This document shows positions 1 to 5,429 of a stretch of DNA of 13,813 bases, in pieces (the stretch's first letter is position 1; each line of letters starts with the position of its first letter). A model generated the notes under the pieces. The model saw nothing but the letters and a program-made list of their open reading frames with translations. It did not search any database and was not told the DNA's origin. The position numbers and the translations under genes are program-made. Source of the DNA: UMGS1889 sp964540575. Its GTDB lineage: Bacteria > Bacillota > Clostridia > Oscillospirales > Ruminococcaceae. The stretch lies in assembly GCA_964540575.1 (NCBI GenBank), contig CAZINI010000069.1, positions 1 through 13,813 of the forward strand. Reading direction: 5' to 3'.

Positions 1-108
1 TTTTCTTGATTTTTTTCTTTTGGGGTATTGACTTTTTATAGCTGGTCTTTCATTGGTTATAGATTCGACTTTGCTGTTCAAACGACTTTTTAGCTGTTCC
101 GTGTTCAT
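1..108 (-). CDS. N-terminal fragment of a probable RecT-like recombinase, cut by the window edge
   Basis: An ATG at 108 preceded by AAAGGCGGT opens a frame of 36 codons with no stop before the left edge. The visible residues are polar and rich in Lys, Arg, Gln and Ser, with no domain yet. The ribosome binding site lies inside the last codons of the exonuclease gene, whose stop is only 2 bp upstream, so the two are almost certainly co-translated. In phage-type recombination modules the gene next to a YqaJ exonuclease is usually a RecT-type single-strand annealing protein, and RecT proteins often begin with a basic disordered stretch. The RecT assignment rests on that context alone; the reading frame itself is well supported. 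Confidence 0.5.
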   Translation of the reverse strand, partial: MNTEQLKSRLNSKVESITNERPAIKSQYPKRKKSRK

Positions 109-110
109 AG

Positions 111-1046
111 TTATACCGCCTTTACGGAGAATTTGCGGAAGGATATTTTGTTGGCATACTCCTTGAAAAGCTCGGGGTGATTTGCTTTCAGAGCTTTGGT
201 ATCAAGACGTTCCTGGGACATGCTTTTCCAGGATATGACTCTGTTTCCCGATGTGCCAACCTCGTTATTTCCAAGCATATCCTTCAACAGATTTTCGGCT
301 TTTTGTTTGCGTTCGGTTATCTCGGACAGCTGCTCACAGGCAGCGTCATATTCCTTTATGAGCGTTTCAGCTTTATCGGGGAGAACGATTTGCGTTCCGG
401 ATACGCTCTCGGGAAATCTGTCCGAAAGAAACTTCGCCGATGCGTCTGAGCCGTCAAGGGGCGGGGGAGTATTGCTTTTGATATGCTCCCAAAAGTCAGC
501 TTCAAGGCTGATAAGCATAGCAATCATCTCATCATCACGCTCAACAAACTTCCACTTGAATGTGTTCCCACCGATAAGCACGGCGATGTAAGTGCCTTTG
601 TAACCCGTTACCGCCATATAGTGCTGTATCTGCAGCATATATTCGGCGGGGATAGAGTTTTCCCATTCGCCAGCCTTGTATGCAGATGCAGTCTTTGCTT
701 CAAATACACAAGTACCATATTCGGGGTGTTCGCAAATACCGTCAAGATTAGCCTGCATGAACGGATACTCTTCGCTTTGAAGCAGCTGCTTGATTTGAGT
801 AACTTCAATTCCTGTACGCTTGGTAAACTCAGTTCTTACCATTGGTTCAAGCTGAGTACCCCAATATGCAGCTTCACCAGCTTCTTGATAGGGCAGCTGA
901 CCTGTTTTCTCCATCCACAGCTCAATAGGGGACTTATACTTGTTGATACCGCATACAACAGAAGCATCTGAACCGCCAATCCCTGTTTTGCGATATTCAA
1001 GCCATTCTTCATAGGACAGATTTTCTGTGTTTACTACCTTTGCCAT
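111..1046 (-). CDS. YqaJ-type phage recombination exonuclease
   Basis: A 311-residue protein of the YqaJ viral recombinase family, a PD-(D/E)XK nuclease related to lambda exonuclease. These enzymes resect double-stranded DNA ends to make the 3' tails used by a single-strand annealing partner. The N-terminal GIGGSDAS motif is at residues 22-29, Glu67 follows in a WGTQLEP segment, Asp102 sits in ANLDG, and Glu116-Ala-Lys118 completes the catalytic core. A QIQHYM segment lies at 139-144. Residues 225-260 look like a charged coiled coil. All catalytic positions appear intact. GAGGAGA lies 7 nt upstream of the ATG. The next gene starts 2 bp past the stop and is probably the annealing partner. The family is found in prophages and integrated mobile elements. 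Confidence 0.88.
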   Translation of the reverse strand: MAKVVNTENLSYEEWLEYRKTGIGGSDASVVCGINKYKSPIELWMEKTGQLPYQEAGEAAYWGTQLEPMVRTEFTKRTGIEVTQIKQLLQSEEYPFMQANLDGICEHPEYGTCVFEAKTASAYKAGEWENSIPAEYMLQIQHYMAVTGYKGTYIAVLIGGNTFKWKFVERDDEMIAMLISLEADFWEHIKSNTPPPLDGSDASAKFLSDRFPESVSGTQIVLPDKAETLIKEYDAACEQLSEITERKQKAENLLKDMLGNNEVGTSGNRVISWKSMSQERLDTKALKANHPELFKEYANKISFRKFSVKAV

Positions 1047-1080
1047 TGTTCCATCTCCTCTTTGATTTTTGTTTCAGACA

Positions 1081-1120
1081 AAACGACAGGGCTTCCCCAA
1101 AACGGGAAACCCTGCCGTTT
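1081..1120 (-). promoter_or_regulatory. 17-bp RNA hairpin in front of the exonuclease gene
   Basis: Arms 1081-1097 and 1104-1120 enclose a 6-nt loop. Read from the minus strand every position pairs, with two G-U wobbles; read from the plus strand those two become A-C mismatches, so the hairpin is built for leftward RNA. Only a short broken U run (CGTTTTGTCTG) follows, so it may be a weak terminator, an attenuator or an mRNA-stabilising element between the 48-residue gene and the exonuclease gene. Confidence 0.6.
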
Positions 1121-1126
1121 GATGTA

Positions 1127-1273
1127 TCAAGAGCTGTCTGAGAAATCAAAGTTCCAATCCTCATCGCTTGACTCTAACTCGTCGGTACACTGAAAGTTTG
1201 CTATTGCCTTTGTGACTGCATAAGCGATAGTCAGCGACAGAAGGACTGCTTCAATGATCTTTTTCTTGGACAT
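1127..1273 (-). CDS. Small single-pass membrane protein, 48 residues, unknown function
   Basis: A short gene with a strong AAGGGAGGA ribosome binding site 7 nt before ATG. It encodes a basic start (MSKKK), one hydrophobic segment at about residues 6-25, and an acidic C-terminal tail rich in Asp, Glu and Ser. I do not recognise it. It lies just upstream of the exonuclease gene in the same direction, separated by a stable hairpin, which is the layout of a leader gene in the recombination operon. A TATAAT box lies at 1294-1299 on the minus strand, but it has no good -35 partner and would place the RNA start almost on the ribosome binding site, so I do not call it as a promoter. A similar arrangement of tiny membrane ORF plus co-directional gene occurs at 8950 in this window. 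Confidence 0.55.
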   Translation of the reverse strand: MSKKKIIEAVLLSLTIAYAVTKAIANFQCTDELESSDEDWNFDFSDSS

Positions 1274-1344
1274 AAATGGTTTCCTCCCTTCAAATTATAC
1301 TATAAGAATATATAACTGAAAGGGGGAGGAATTCGATCATATGT

Positions 1345-1380
1345 GAAAACCTCCTACGACATATGCGTGTCATAGGAGGT
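1345..1380 (-). terminator. Rho-independent terminator of the AlbA_2 ATPase gene
   Basis: A 13-bp stem (1349-1361 with 1368-1380, loop TATGCG on the plus strand) lies 12 bp past the stop codon. In minus-strand RNA the single odd position is a G-U wobble; in plus-strand RNA it would be a C-A mismatch. A short U run follows the stem. Orientation and position fit termination of the gene ending at 1393. Confidence 0.7.
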
Positions 1381-1392
1381 ATAGTCAAATGA

Positions 1393-2673
1393 TTATTTTA
1401 AAGAGATTTTTTTCTCCGATCCTCTTCCGCAGACCTTGATAAATCCGTCTGCTTCCATGGATTTATAAAGGTTATAGGCTCTTGTGTGTTTTATTTCAAG
1501 AAGCTCCTGTAATTCCTCAACGGTCATGCTTTCGTGTTCATTCAGGTAATCAATAACAGTACGGTACTGCTTAGGAACATCGGCTCCGACATCCATGCCG
1601 ATGTTTCTATTCGGCAGGGATATTCTGAACGAATTGGGAGTAATGGTAATCGAAGGTTTTACAGCCGAATCAGAATACAGGGAAAGAATTTTTCTTATGC
1701 CCGTGCCGTATGATTCAATGTATCTTAAACGGAGGAACATTTCGGCAAGTTTTCTGTTCCTTGGCTGGGATATTCCGTTCATTATATCTTCCTTGACAAG
1801 TCCGGGAACAAGACCGCCTATGGATACAATATCTATGCTCTTACTGTTAATATTTACGATAATACTGCCGCTGAAACCATAGTCACGATGGACTGCGGCA
1901 TTCAGAAGTGCTTCTCTTATGGCAGCTTCGGGATAGTCGGAAATGTCTATGCGGTCAATTCCCGAGAACACCGATCGCGTTTTATTATTCAGCATTATAT
2001 AATCAAAAGCATTTTCAATCTGGCTGAATACTGAGCCGCCGAATTCTCTATGGTCTACAAAGCTTGTATTATCTTCATCTGCAAACACTGCAGCCTTTAT
2101 GGTGTGATTGCACTGATCCGAAACAATAAGCCCCAGGTTTGTGAACAGATCATCGCTTATGCTCACTATGCCGAGCGATTTGTATTTCTCTTCCGAAAAA
2201 GGCAGCTTGTGTTTTTTAAAGATCATTTCGGCACAATTAAAGGTCAATTGCTGGTCAAGACTGCGCATCTCCTCAAAGCTGTCCCTGTCGGAAAGCTTTA
2301 TCATCTGACGTATTTGCTCCGGAGAAGCTTGCACTGACGATGTACCCTGACGGATATATACACCGCTTGGCTTCAGTCCCTTTGATTTCAGATAGTACGG
2401 TTTTGAACTGCCTTCGGAAACGGTTATCTCGATAACACCGTCATTGAGAGAATACTTTGCGAACATTGTAACATCCGGTGAAACAGAATCCCTGATGCAG
2501 TTTGTTACTCTTGTATAGGTATCATCTGTATCGGCAAGCGGAGCCGGTGTGCCGTCATCGTTTATTCCGATATATATCTTACCGCCGTCAGTATTCGCAA
2601 AGGCGATAACTTCTTTGGCAATATCATCTACAAATTCACGTTTATACTCTATACGTTCATTTTCACTGTTCAT
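1393..2673 (-). CDS. AlbA_2 (Schlafen-type) ATPase with C-terminal winged helix; putative transcription regulator
   Basis: A 426-residue protein. Residues 5-115 form an AlbA_2 (Schlafen AlbA-like) domain with the signature run EVIAFANTDGGKIYIGIND at 21-39. Residues about 250-355 form a GHKL-type HATPase_c_4 domain with an N-box REALLNAAVHRDY at 253-265 and a glycine motif ESYGTGI at 320-326. Residues 366-426 have the look of a winged helix with a recognition-like segment around 385-405. This is the usual full-length architecture of proteins annotated as RecG-like or transcriptional regulators. I place the start at 2673, because AGGAGGA lies 7 nt before that ATG but only 1 nt before the ATG at 2679. 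The gene has its own consensus promoter overlapped by repeated palindromes, so autoregulation is likely. It is divergent from the Rpn nuclease gene and may regulate it, which is inference. Confidence 0.85.
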   Translation of the reverse strand: MNSENERIEYKREFVDDIAKEVIAFANTDGGKIYIGINDDGTPAPLADTDDTYTRVTNCIRDSVSPDVTMFAKYSLNDGVIEITVSEGSSKPYYLKSKGLKPSGVYIRQGTSSVQASPEQIRQMIKLSDRDSFEEMRSLDQQLTFNCAEMIFKKHKLPFSEEKYKSLGIVSISDDLFTNLGLIVSDQCNHTIKAAVFADEDNTSFVDHREFGGSVFSQIENAFDYIMLNNKTRSVFSGIDRIDISDYPEAAIREALLNAAVHRDYGFSGSIIVNINSKSIDIVSIGGLVPGLVKEDIMNGISQPRNRKLAEMFLRLRYIESYGTGIRKILSLYSDSAVKPSITITPNSFRISLPNRNIGMDVGADVPKQYRTVIDYLNEHESMTVEELQELLEIKHTRAYNLYKSMEADGFIKVCGRGSEKKISLK

Positions 2674-2707
2674 AAACATATCCTCCTTTGGTATCTAGTA
2701 TAGAATA

Positions 2708-2736
2708 ATTATATTCGCTTTATTCACTTTTGTCAA
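2708..2736 (-). promoter_or_regulatory. Consensus sigma-A promoter of the AlbA_2 ATPase gene
   Basis: Read on the minus strand, TTGACA (2731-2736) is followed by a 17-bp spacer and TATAAT (2708-2713), a perfect match to consensus. The -35 box lies inside the palindrome cluster at 2723-2769. A promoter this strong with sites across its -35 box is expected to be held down by a repressor. Confidence 0.85.
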
Positions 2737-2778
2737 GTGAAAAAAGTGAATATTCACTGCAAAAGTGAAAATTGTGAA
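2723..2778. promoter_or_regulatory. Cluster of AAAAGTGAA palindromes, probable operator
   Basis: The motif TTCACTTTT/AAAAGTGAA recurs at 2723-2731, 2735-2741 (partial), 2742-2750, 2753-2758 (partial) and 2761-2769, with a weaker TTGTGAA at 2772-2778. Neighbouring copies form palindromes, including a perfect 14-bp one at 2745-2758 (AGTGAATATTCACT). The sites cover the -35 region and upstream of the leftward promoter and lie about 70 bp before the rightward promoter. The most economical reading is an operator bound by the winged helix of the neighbouring AlbA_2 protein. That pairing is inferred. Confidence 0.65.
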
Positions 2779-2840
2779 AAAACAGAATTAGTGTAAGTAA
2801 TCACCGCTAATCGGCATTCCTCTAATCTGTCAAAAAGCTA

Positions 2841-2869
2841 TTGATTTCCGCCGATAAACGTGATATAAT
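2841..2869 (+). promoter_or_regulatory. Extended -10 promoter of the Rpn nuclease gene
   Basis: TTGATT (2841-2846), a 17-bp spacer, then TGATATAAT with TATAAT at 2864-2869. An ATCGGC (2810-2815) / GCCGAT (2850-2855) inverted repeat brackets the -35 box and could be a second regulatory site. The leader to the ATG at 2902 would be about 25 nt. Confidence 0.75.
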
Positions 2870-2901
2870 ATAGTCAGAAAATCGGAAAGGCGGTGCTAAA
2901 G

Positions 2902-3906
2902 ATGCAGACCTATGAAGCTGACGTTATTGACCTGACAAATAACGGGAATAATCTTCCCGACCTTGACAGCTGCTGCAAAAGGATAATGTCGTCAAAGCTG
3001 ATAATTGCAAAGCTTTTGCAAGCTGTTGTCCCCGAATATCTGGACAGCGAAGCAGATGATATTGTGGAAATGATAAGCAATGTGTCCGTGTCGGAAACGC
3101 CCGTGGATCCCGATATATTGCCCGTTATCCAAGGCGAGTCTACCGAGGATATGTCGGTAATGGAGGGCAAGAGGATATATGACATCAAATTCACAGCCCG
3201 CACTCCGCAGAATCGTCAAATCGCTTTGATAATCAACTTAGAGATACAGAACAATTTTAACGCCGGTTATCCGCTTATCAAACGTGCGGAATACTATTGT
3301 GCAAGGCTTATTTCGGGACAGCTGAACACGGTATTTACAGGGTCGCATTATGAGAAGATAGAAAAGGTATATTCCATCTGGATTTGTACATCACCCGATG
3401 AAAAGCATAAGAACACTATCTCACATTACAAAATGAACAGGTACGATTTGGCGGGGAAATACAAAGACACGCAACAGGACATTCTCGATTATGACCTGAT
3501 GAATGTTATTATGGTATGCCTGGGAGATTCAGACACAAAGGAGTGCAGGGGCATTATCCGAATGCTGCATTCTCTTCTTGTGGCGAGGATCCCCGCTGCT
3601 GAGAAGAAGAGGATAGTCCATGAAGAATACGGTATTCCCATGAACAAGGAGATCGATAAGGAGGTCGATGATATGTGCAATATTAGTTCGTTATATATTA
3701 ACAGGGGCAGGGCAGAAGGCAGAGCGGAAGGCAGAGCAGAAGGCAGGGCAGAAGGCAGGGCAGAAGGTAGAGCTGAAGGCTCTCTTGAAACAACAATAAA
3801 CCATGTAATAGGAATGTTTAAGAAAAGCATTCCTGTACAGACCATTGCCGAAATCGTCAAGCTACCGGTTCAGGAAACCGAAAAAATTATCCGTGAAAAC
3901 ACATAA
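2902..3906 (+). CDS. Rpn-family PD-(D/E)XK nuclease with RAEG-repeat C-terminal domain
   Basis: A 334-residue protein of the Rpn/PD-(D/E)XK_2 family (PF12784; often labelled transposase). These are DNA endonucleases that raise recombination in E. coli and are toxic when free. The core is at residues about 20-255: Asp94 in YDIKFTA and Glu114-Ile-Gln116 in INLEIQNN give the D...ExQ active site typical of this family, followed by RAEYYCARL. The C-terminal domain (258-334) has six RAEG repeats at 270-293, then an amphipathic segment ending ETEKIIRENT. I choose ATG 2902 over GTG 2893, because AAAGGCGGTG then lies 6 nt upstream. An internal ATG at codon 258 carries a perfect ribosome binding site. 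Two further copies of the C-terminal domain follow as separate genes. Confidence 0.85.
   Translation: MQTYEADVIDLTNNGNNLPDLDSCCKRIMSSKLIIAKLLQAVVPEYLDSEADDIVEMISNVSVSETPVDPDILPVIQGESTEDMSVMEGKRIYDIKFTARTPQNRQIALIINLEIQNNFNAGYPLIKRAEYYCARLISGQLNTVFTGSHYEKIEKVYSIWICTSPDEKHKNTISHYKMNRYDLAGKYKDTQQDILDYDLMNVIMVCLGDSDTKECRGIIRMLHSLLVARIPAAEKKRIVHEEYGIPMNKEIDKEVDDMCNISSLYINRGRAEGRAEGRAEGRAEGRAEGRAEGSLETTINHVIGMFKKSIPVQTIAEIVKLPVQETEKIIRENT
3657..3665 (+). promoter_or_regulatory. Perfect intragenic Shine-Dalgarno inside the Rpn gene
   Basis: TAAGGAGGT matches the full 9-base anti-Shine-Dalgarno complement and ends 7 nt before the in-frame ATG at 3673. It is stronger than the site of the full-length gene (AAAGGCGGTG), which suggests that the C-terminal product is made in excess over the nuclease. 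It encodes the residues D-K-E-V in the parent frame. Confidence 0.8.
3673..3906 (+). CDS. Intragenic small protein, C-terminal domain of the Rpn nuclease (RpnS-like antitoxin candidate)
   Basis: Translation from ATG 3673, in frame within the Rpn gene, gives a 77-residue protein with no nuclease residues: MCNISSLYINRG, six RAEG repeats at 13-36, then SLETT and an amphipathic helix-turn-helix-like end (residues 46-77). The Shine-Dalgarno in front is perfect. For E. coli Rpn proteins it has been reported that such in-frame C-terminal products bind and block the full-length toxic nuclease. Here the assignment is supported independently: the two duplicated cassettes downstream begin exactly at the GAGGT of this ribosome binding site and keep the same ATG, spacing and stop. 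Whether it neutralises this nuclease is not shown by sequence. Confidence 0.65.
   Translation: MCNISSLYINRGRAEGRAEGRAEGRAEGRAEGRAEGSLETTINHVIGMFKKSIPVQTIAEIVKLPVQETEKIIRENT
3709..3780 (+). repeat. 12-bp tandem repeat encoding RAEG, six units
   Basis: Six in-frame units of a purine-rich 12-bp repeat (type AGGGCAGAAGGC) encode RAEG x6. The corresponding blocks in the downstream cassettes hold two units (3966-3989) and three units (4175-4210). Because each unit is four codons, copy-number change by slippage alters length but never frame. Confidence 0.9.
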
Positions 3907-3929
3907 TTCCGCTTTTAGAGGTCGATGAA

Positions 3930-4115
3930 ATGTGCAATATTAGTTCGTTATATATTAACAGGGGCAGGGCAGAAGGTAGAGCTGAAGGCTCTCTTGAAAC
4001 AACAATAAACCATGTAATAGGAATGTTTAAGAAAAGCATTCCTGTACAGACCATTGCCGAAATCGTCAAGCTACCGGTTCAGGAAACCGAAAAAATTATC
4101 CGTGAAAACACATAA
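3930..4115 (+). CDS. Free-standing Rpn C-terminal domain protein, cassette 2
   Basis: A 61-residue protein equal to the embedded C-terminal product of the Rpn gene minus four RAEG repeats: MCNISSLYINRG, RAEG x2, then the same SLETT to RENT end. It starts 23 nt after the Rpn stop, with AGAGGT 7 nt before ATG, a weaker ribosome binding site than the parental TAAGGAGGT. The DNA of the last 45 codons is identical to the parent, which points to recent duplication or ongoing gene conversion. There is no nuclease core, so it cannot be a toxin by itself. A spare antitoxin is the main reading; a silent recombination cassette or a decay product are alternatives. Confidence 0.65.
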   Translation: MCNISSLYINRGRAEGRAEGSLETTINHVIGMFKKSIPVQTIAEIVKLPVQETEKIIRENT

Positions 4116-4138
4116 TCCCACTTTCAGAGGTCGATGAC

Positions 4139-4372
4139 ATGTGCAATATTAGTTCGTTATATATTAATAGGGGAAGAGCAGAAGGCAGAGCAGAGGGCAG
4201 AGCAGAAGGTATTGAAATAGGCGTAGAAAAAGGCATTGGAATAGGCGAATTTAGAGAAAAAGTAAATGTAATAAAAGAATTACTCAAAAGCAATATTCCG
4301 ATTCCTATCATTGCAAGTGCGGTACGACTTTCTGTTGACGAAACCGAAAAAATAATCCGTGAAAACACATAA
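4139..4372 (+). CDS. Free-standing Rpn C-terminal domain protein with variant middle, cassette 3
   Basis: A 77-residue protein that starts with the same MCNISSLYINRG module and RAEG x3, then departs into a glycine- and isoleucine-rich stretch (residues 25-38, IEIGVEKGIGIGEF), a new amphipathic segment ending in two prolines (NIPIPIIAS), and rejoins the shared DETEKIIRENT tail. AGAGGT lies 7 nt before ATG, with the same 23-nt spacer as before cassette 2. Substitutions are mostly conservative relative to the parental helix (IVKLPVQETE against AVRLSVDETE), so the reading frame has been kept under selection rather than decaying. It may neutralise a different Rpn variant. It is followed by a terminator. 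Confidence 0.65.
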   Translation: MCNISSLYINRGRAEGRAEGRAEGIEIGVEKGIGIGEFREKVNVIKELLKSNIPIPIIASAVRLSVDETEKIIRENT

Positions 4373-4384
4373 ACTCATTTATAA

Positions 4385-4421
4385 AAAGCAGGATAGAGGC
4401 AAATCGCCCCTATCCTGCTTT
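4385..4421. terminator. Bidirectional terminator between the Rpn cassettes and the methyltransferase
   Basis: AAAGCAGGATA (4385-4395) pairs with TATCCTGCTTT (4411-4421), with the stem continuing to a 5-nt loop and one odd position. It lies between two convergent genes. Leftward RNA has a full stem (the odd position becomes a G-U wobble) and a TTTTTAT tail. Rightward RNA has TTTATTA, so termination should be better leftward. Confidence 0.85.
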
Positions 4422-4439
4422 ATTACGGTATCGGGAATT

Positions 4440-5111
4440 TTATTTTATCGCATAAATTCCCATTTGCATATAACTATACCAAAACATATGAACTTTTGCG
4501 AAGCCAATTTCTTTCAGAAGCCGGATATGCTGATCAACGGTCAGCGGAAAATAGTTTACTCCGCATCTGGCGTTATGTTCCCTTGCTTCTTCTTCCGTTT
4601 TGCCGTGTCTTTGCTGATACCTTCCCCACCTTAGCAACTCGGACTTTTTCAGCTCTTCATCTTCGGGAATTACATTTTCAAAGGTGATATAAATTCCGCC
4701 GTTTACCAATGAATTATATACACATTCTGTTGCTTTTCTTCGTTCTTCCTCGTGCATATAATGATGAGCTTGAATTGCCGTAACAACGTCAAAACGATCT
4801 TTAAATCCAATAGAAGCAGAGCTTGTGCAAAAATATTGAATGGAGCTGTCATCAAGCTTGTTTTTTGCCTGTTCAAGCATTTTTTCAGACGGGTCAACCA
4901 AAGTAAACTGAACATCTGAAAATCTTTGGAAAGCAATTTCTTCCAATGCTCCCGTTCCGCAGCCCAAGTCCAGCCACTTGATTTTGCCCGACTTGTACTG
5001 CTCGATTACATCAAAGGTTTGGTTGTAAAACTCCCTGTAATATGGGATCGTTTTACTGATTTCGCTATCATAAGATTTTGCTGCAATAGGGGTAGTGTTA
5101 TCGTTAAGCAT
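4440..5111 (-). CDS. Class I SAM-dependent methyltransferase
   Basis: A 223-residue cytosolic methyltransferase with a single Rossmann domain. Motif I LDLGCGTGALE is at 47-57, the acidic loop residue that binds the SAM ribose is Asp73 in TLVDPSEKML, and FDVVTAIQAHHYM at 107-119 is the motif IV region. A charged helical insert at 148-180 (many Glu, Lys and Arg) probably covers the acceptor pocket. The substrate cannot be read; it resembles small-molecule methyltransferases of the Methyltransf_11/25 type. The start at 5111 has GGAGT 9 nt upstream. It follows the broken kinase gene after about 200 bp containing a dispersed repeat, and ends at a strong terminator. No promoter is evident directly upstream, so read-through from 6417 is possible. 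Confidence 0.85.
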   Translation of the reverse strand: MLNDNTTPIAAKSYDSEISKTIPYYREFYNQTFDVIEQYKSGKIKWLDLGCGTGALEEIAFQRFSDVQFTLVDPSEKMLEQAKNKLDDSSIQYFCTSSASIGFKDRFDVVTAIQAHHYMHEEERRKATECVYNSLVNGGIYITFENVIPEDEELKKSELLRWGRYQQRHGKTEEEAREHNARCGVNYFPLTVDQHIRLLKEIGFAKVHMFWYSYMQMGIYAIK

Positions 5112-5129
5112 TTATTTTTCACTCCATAT

Positions 5130-5189
5130 GCGGGTGCGACCCGCTGCGAGATCGTGCTGTTCGTATGTGCGGTAATTTGGTTTTGTATC
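5130..5189. repeat. Dispersed intergenic repeat, copy 1
   Basis: This 60-bp segment aligns without gaps to 7904-7963 with 47 of 60 matches by hand; most differences are transitions. It starts with a perfect small hairpin (GCGGGT/ACCCGC) that is broken in copy 2. It lies between the methyltransferase start and the kinase remnant. The rest of the 5112-5207 gap shows no gene. Confidence 0.6.
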
Positions 5190-5207
5190 AGCCCGACATA
5201 TCAGAAT

Positions 5208-5429
5208 TTATCCAATTCGTTTTAAGACTCTTCCTTCCCAAGCCGCTCGAACTACGTCAAATTCATGATTTGGATATTGCTCAATTTCATAGATTGTCCA
5301 GACCTTATCCTTTTTTTACAAACTATTCTCCAATTCTGCATGTTTTCCCACATGAACAAAATAATCCTTAAGCATTTCCACTATGGTTGTCTTACCGCAG
5401 TTATCTAATCCCTCAAAAACAATCAACAT
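5208..5429 (-). pseudogene. Truncated thymidylate-kinase-like gene
   Basis: From ATG 5429 the frame reads MLIVFEGLDNCGKTTIVEML, the P-loop start of a dTMP kinase-like NMP kinase, where the Gly-Leu-Asp-Asn-Cys-Gly-Lys-Thr-Thr loop binds phosphate. It then stops at TAA 5316-5318 after only 37 residues, against roughly 200 or more in the family. In the same frame 35 more open codons follow (5211-5315) up to TAA at 5208; I do not recognise that stretch and it does not look like kinase sequence. A run of seven A on the coding strand overlaps the first stop. The start codon overlaps the last codons of the glycosylase-like gene by 7 nt, so the two were once co-translated. I read it as a 5' remnant fused to unrelated sequence. 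It cannot be an active kinase. Confidence 0.7.

Larger units (their letters stand above)
3661..4372 (+). repeat. Three tandem copies of an Rpn C-terminal cassette
   Basis: Homology starts at GAGGTCGATGA, just before each ATG (3673, 3930, 4139), and ends at the stop codon. The first 45 or so bases are nearly identical in all copies; the base immediately before ATG is T, A and C respectively. Copy 2 matches copy 1 through its whole 3' part after loss of 48 bp (four RAEG units). Copy 3 keeps both ends but has a different middle. The spacers between copies are both 23 nt and related. The shared unit is therefore a complete translation cassette. Confidence 0.85.

Noticed and set aside
196..971. 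Plus-strand open frames over the exonuclease gene
   Set aside because: They lie opposite an intact gene with all catalytic motifs and lack ribosome binding sites.
1294..1322. TATAAT box upstream of the 48-residue gene
   Set aside because: There is no acceptable -35 element at 16-18 bp, and the RNA would start on the ribosome binding site.
2910..3860. Minus-strand open frames opposite the Rpn gene, with Ala-Leu-Pro-Ser repeats
   Set aside because: They are reverse-strand shadows of the RAEG repeats and the nuclease frame, with no ribosome binding sites.
2902..3906. Rpn gene as a true transposase of an insertion sequence
   Set aside because: There are no terminal inverted repeats or target duplications around it; the transposase label in databases is historical.
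3709..4210. Short regularly spaced repeats that could suggest a CRISPR array
   Set aside because: The units are contiguous 12-bp coding repeats without spacers and lie in frame in all three cassettes.
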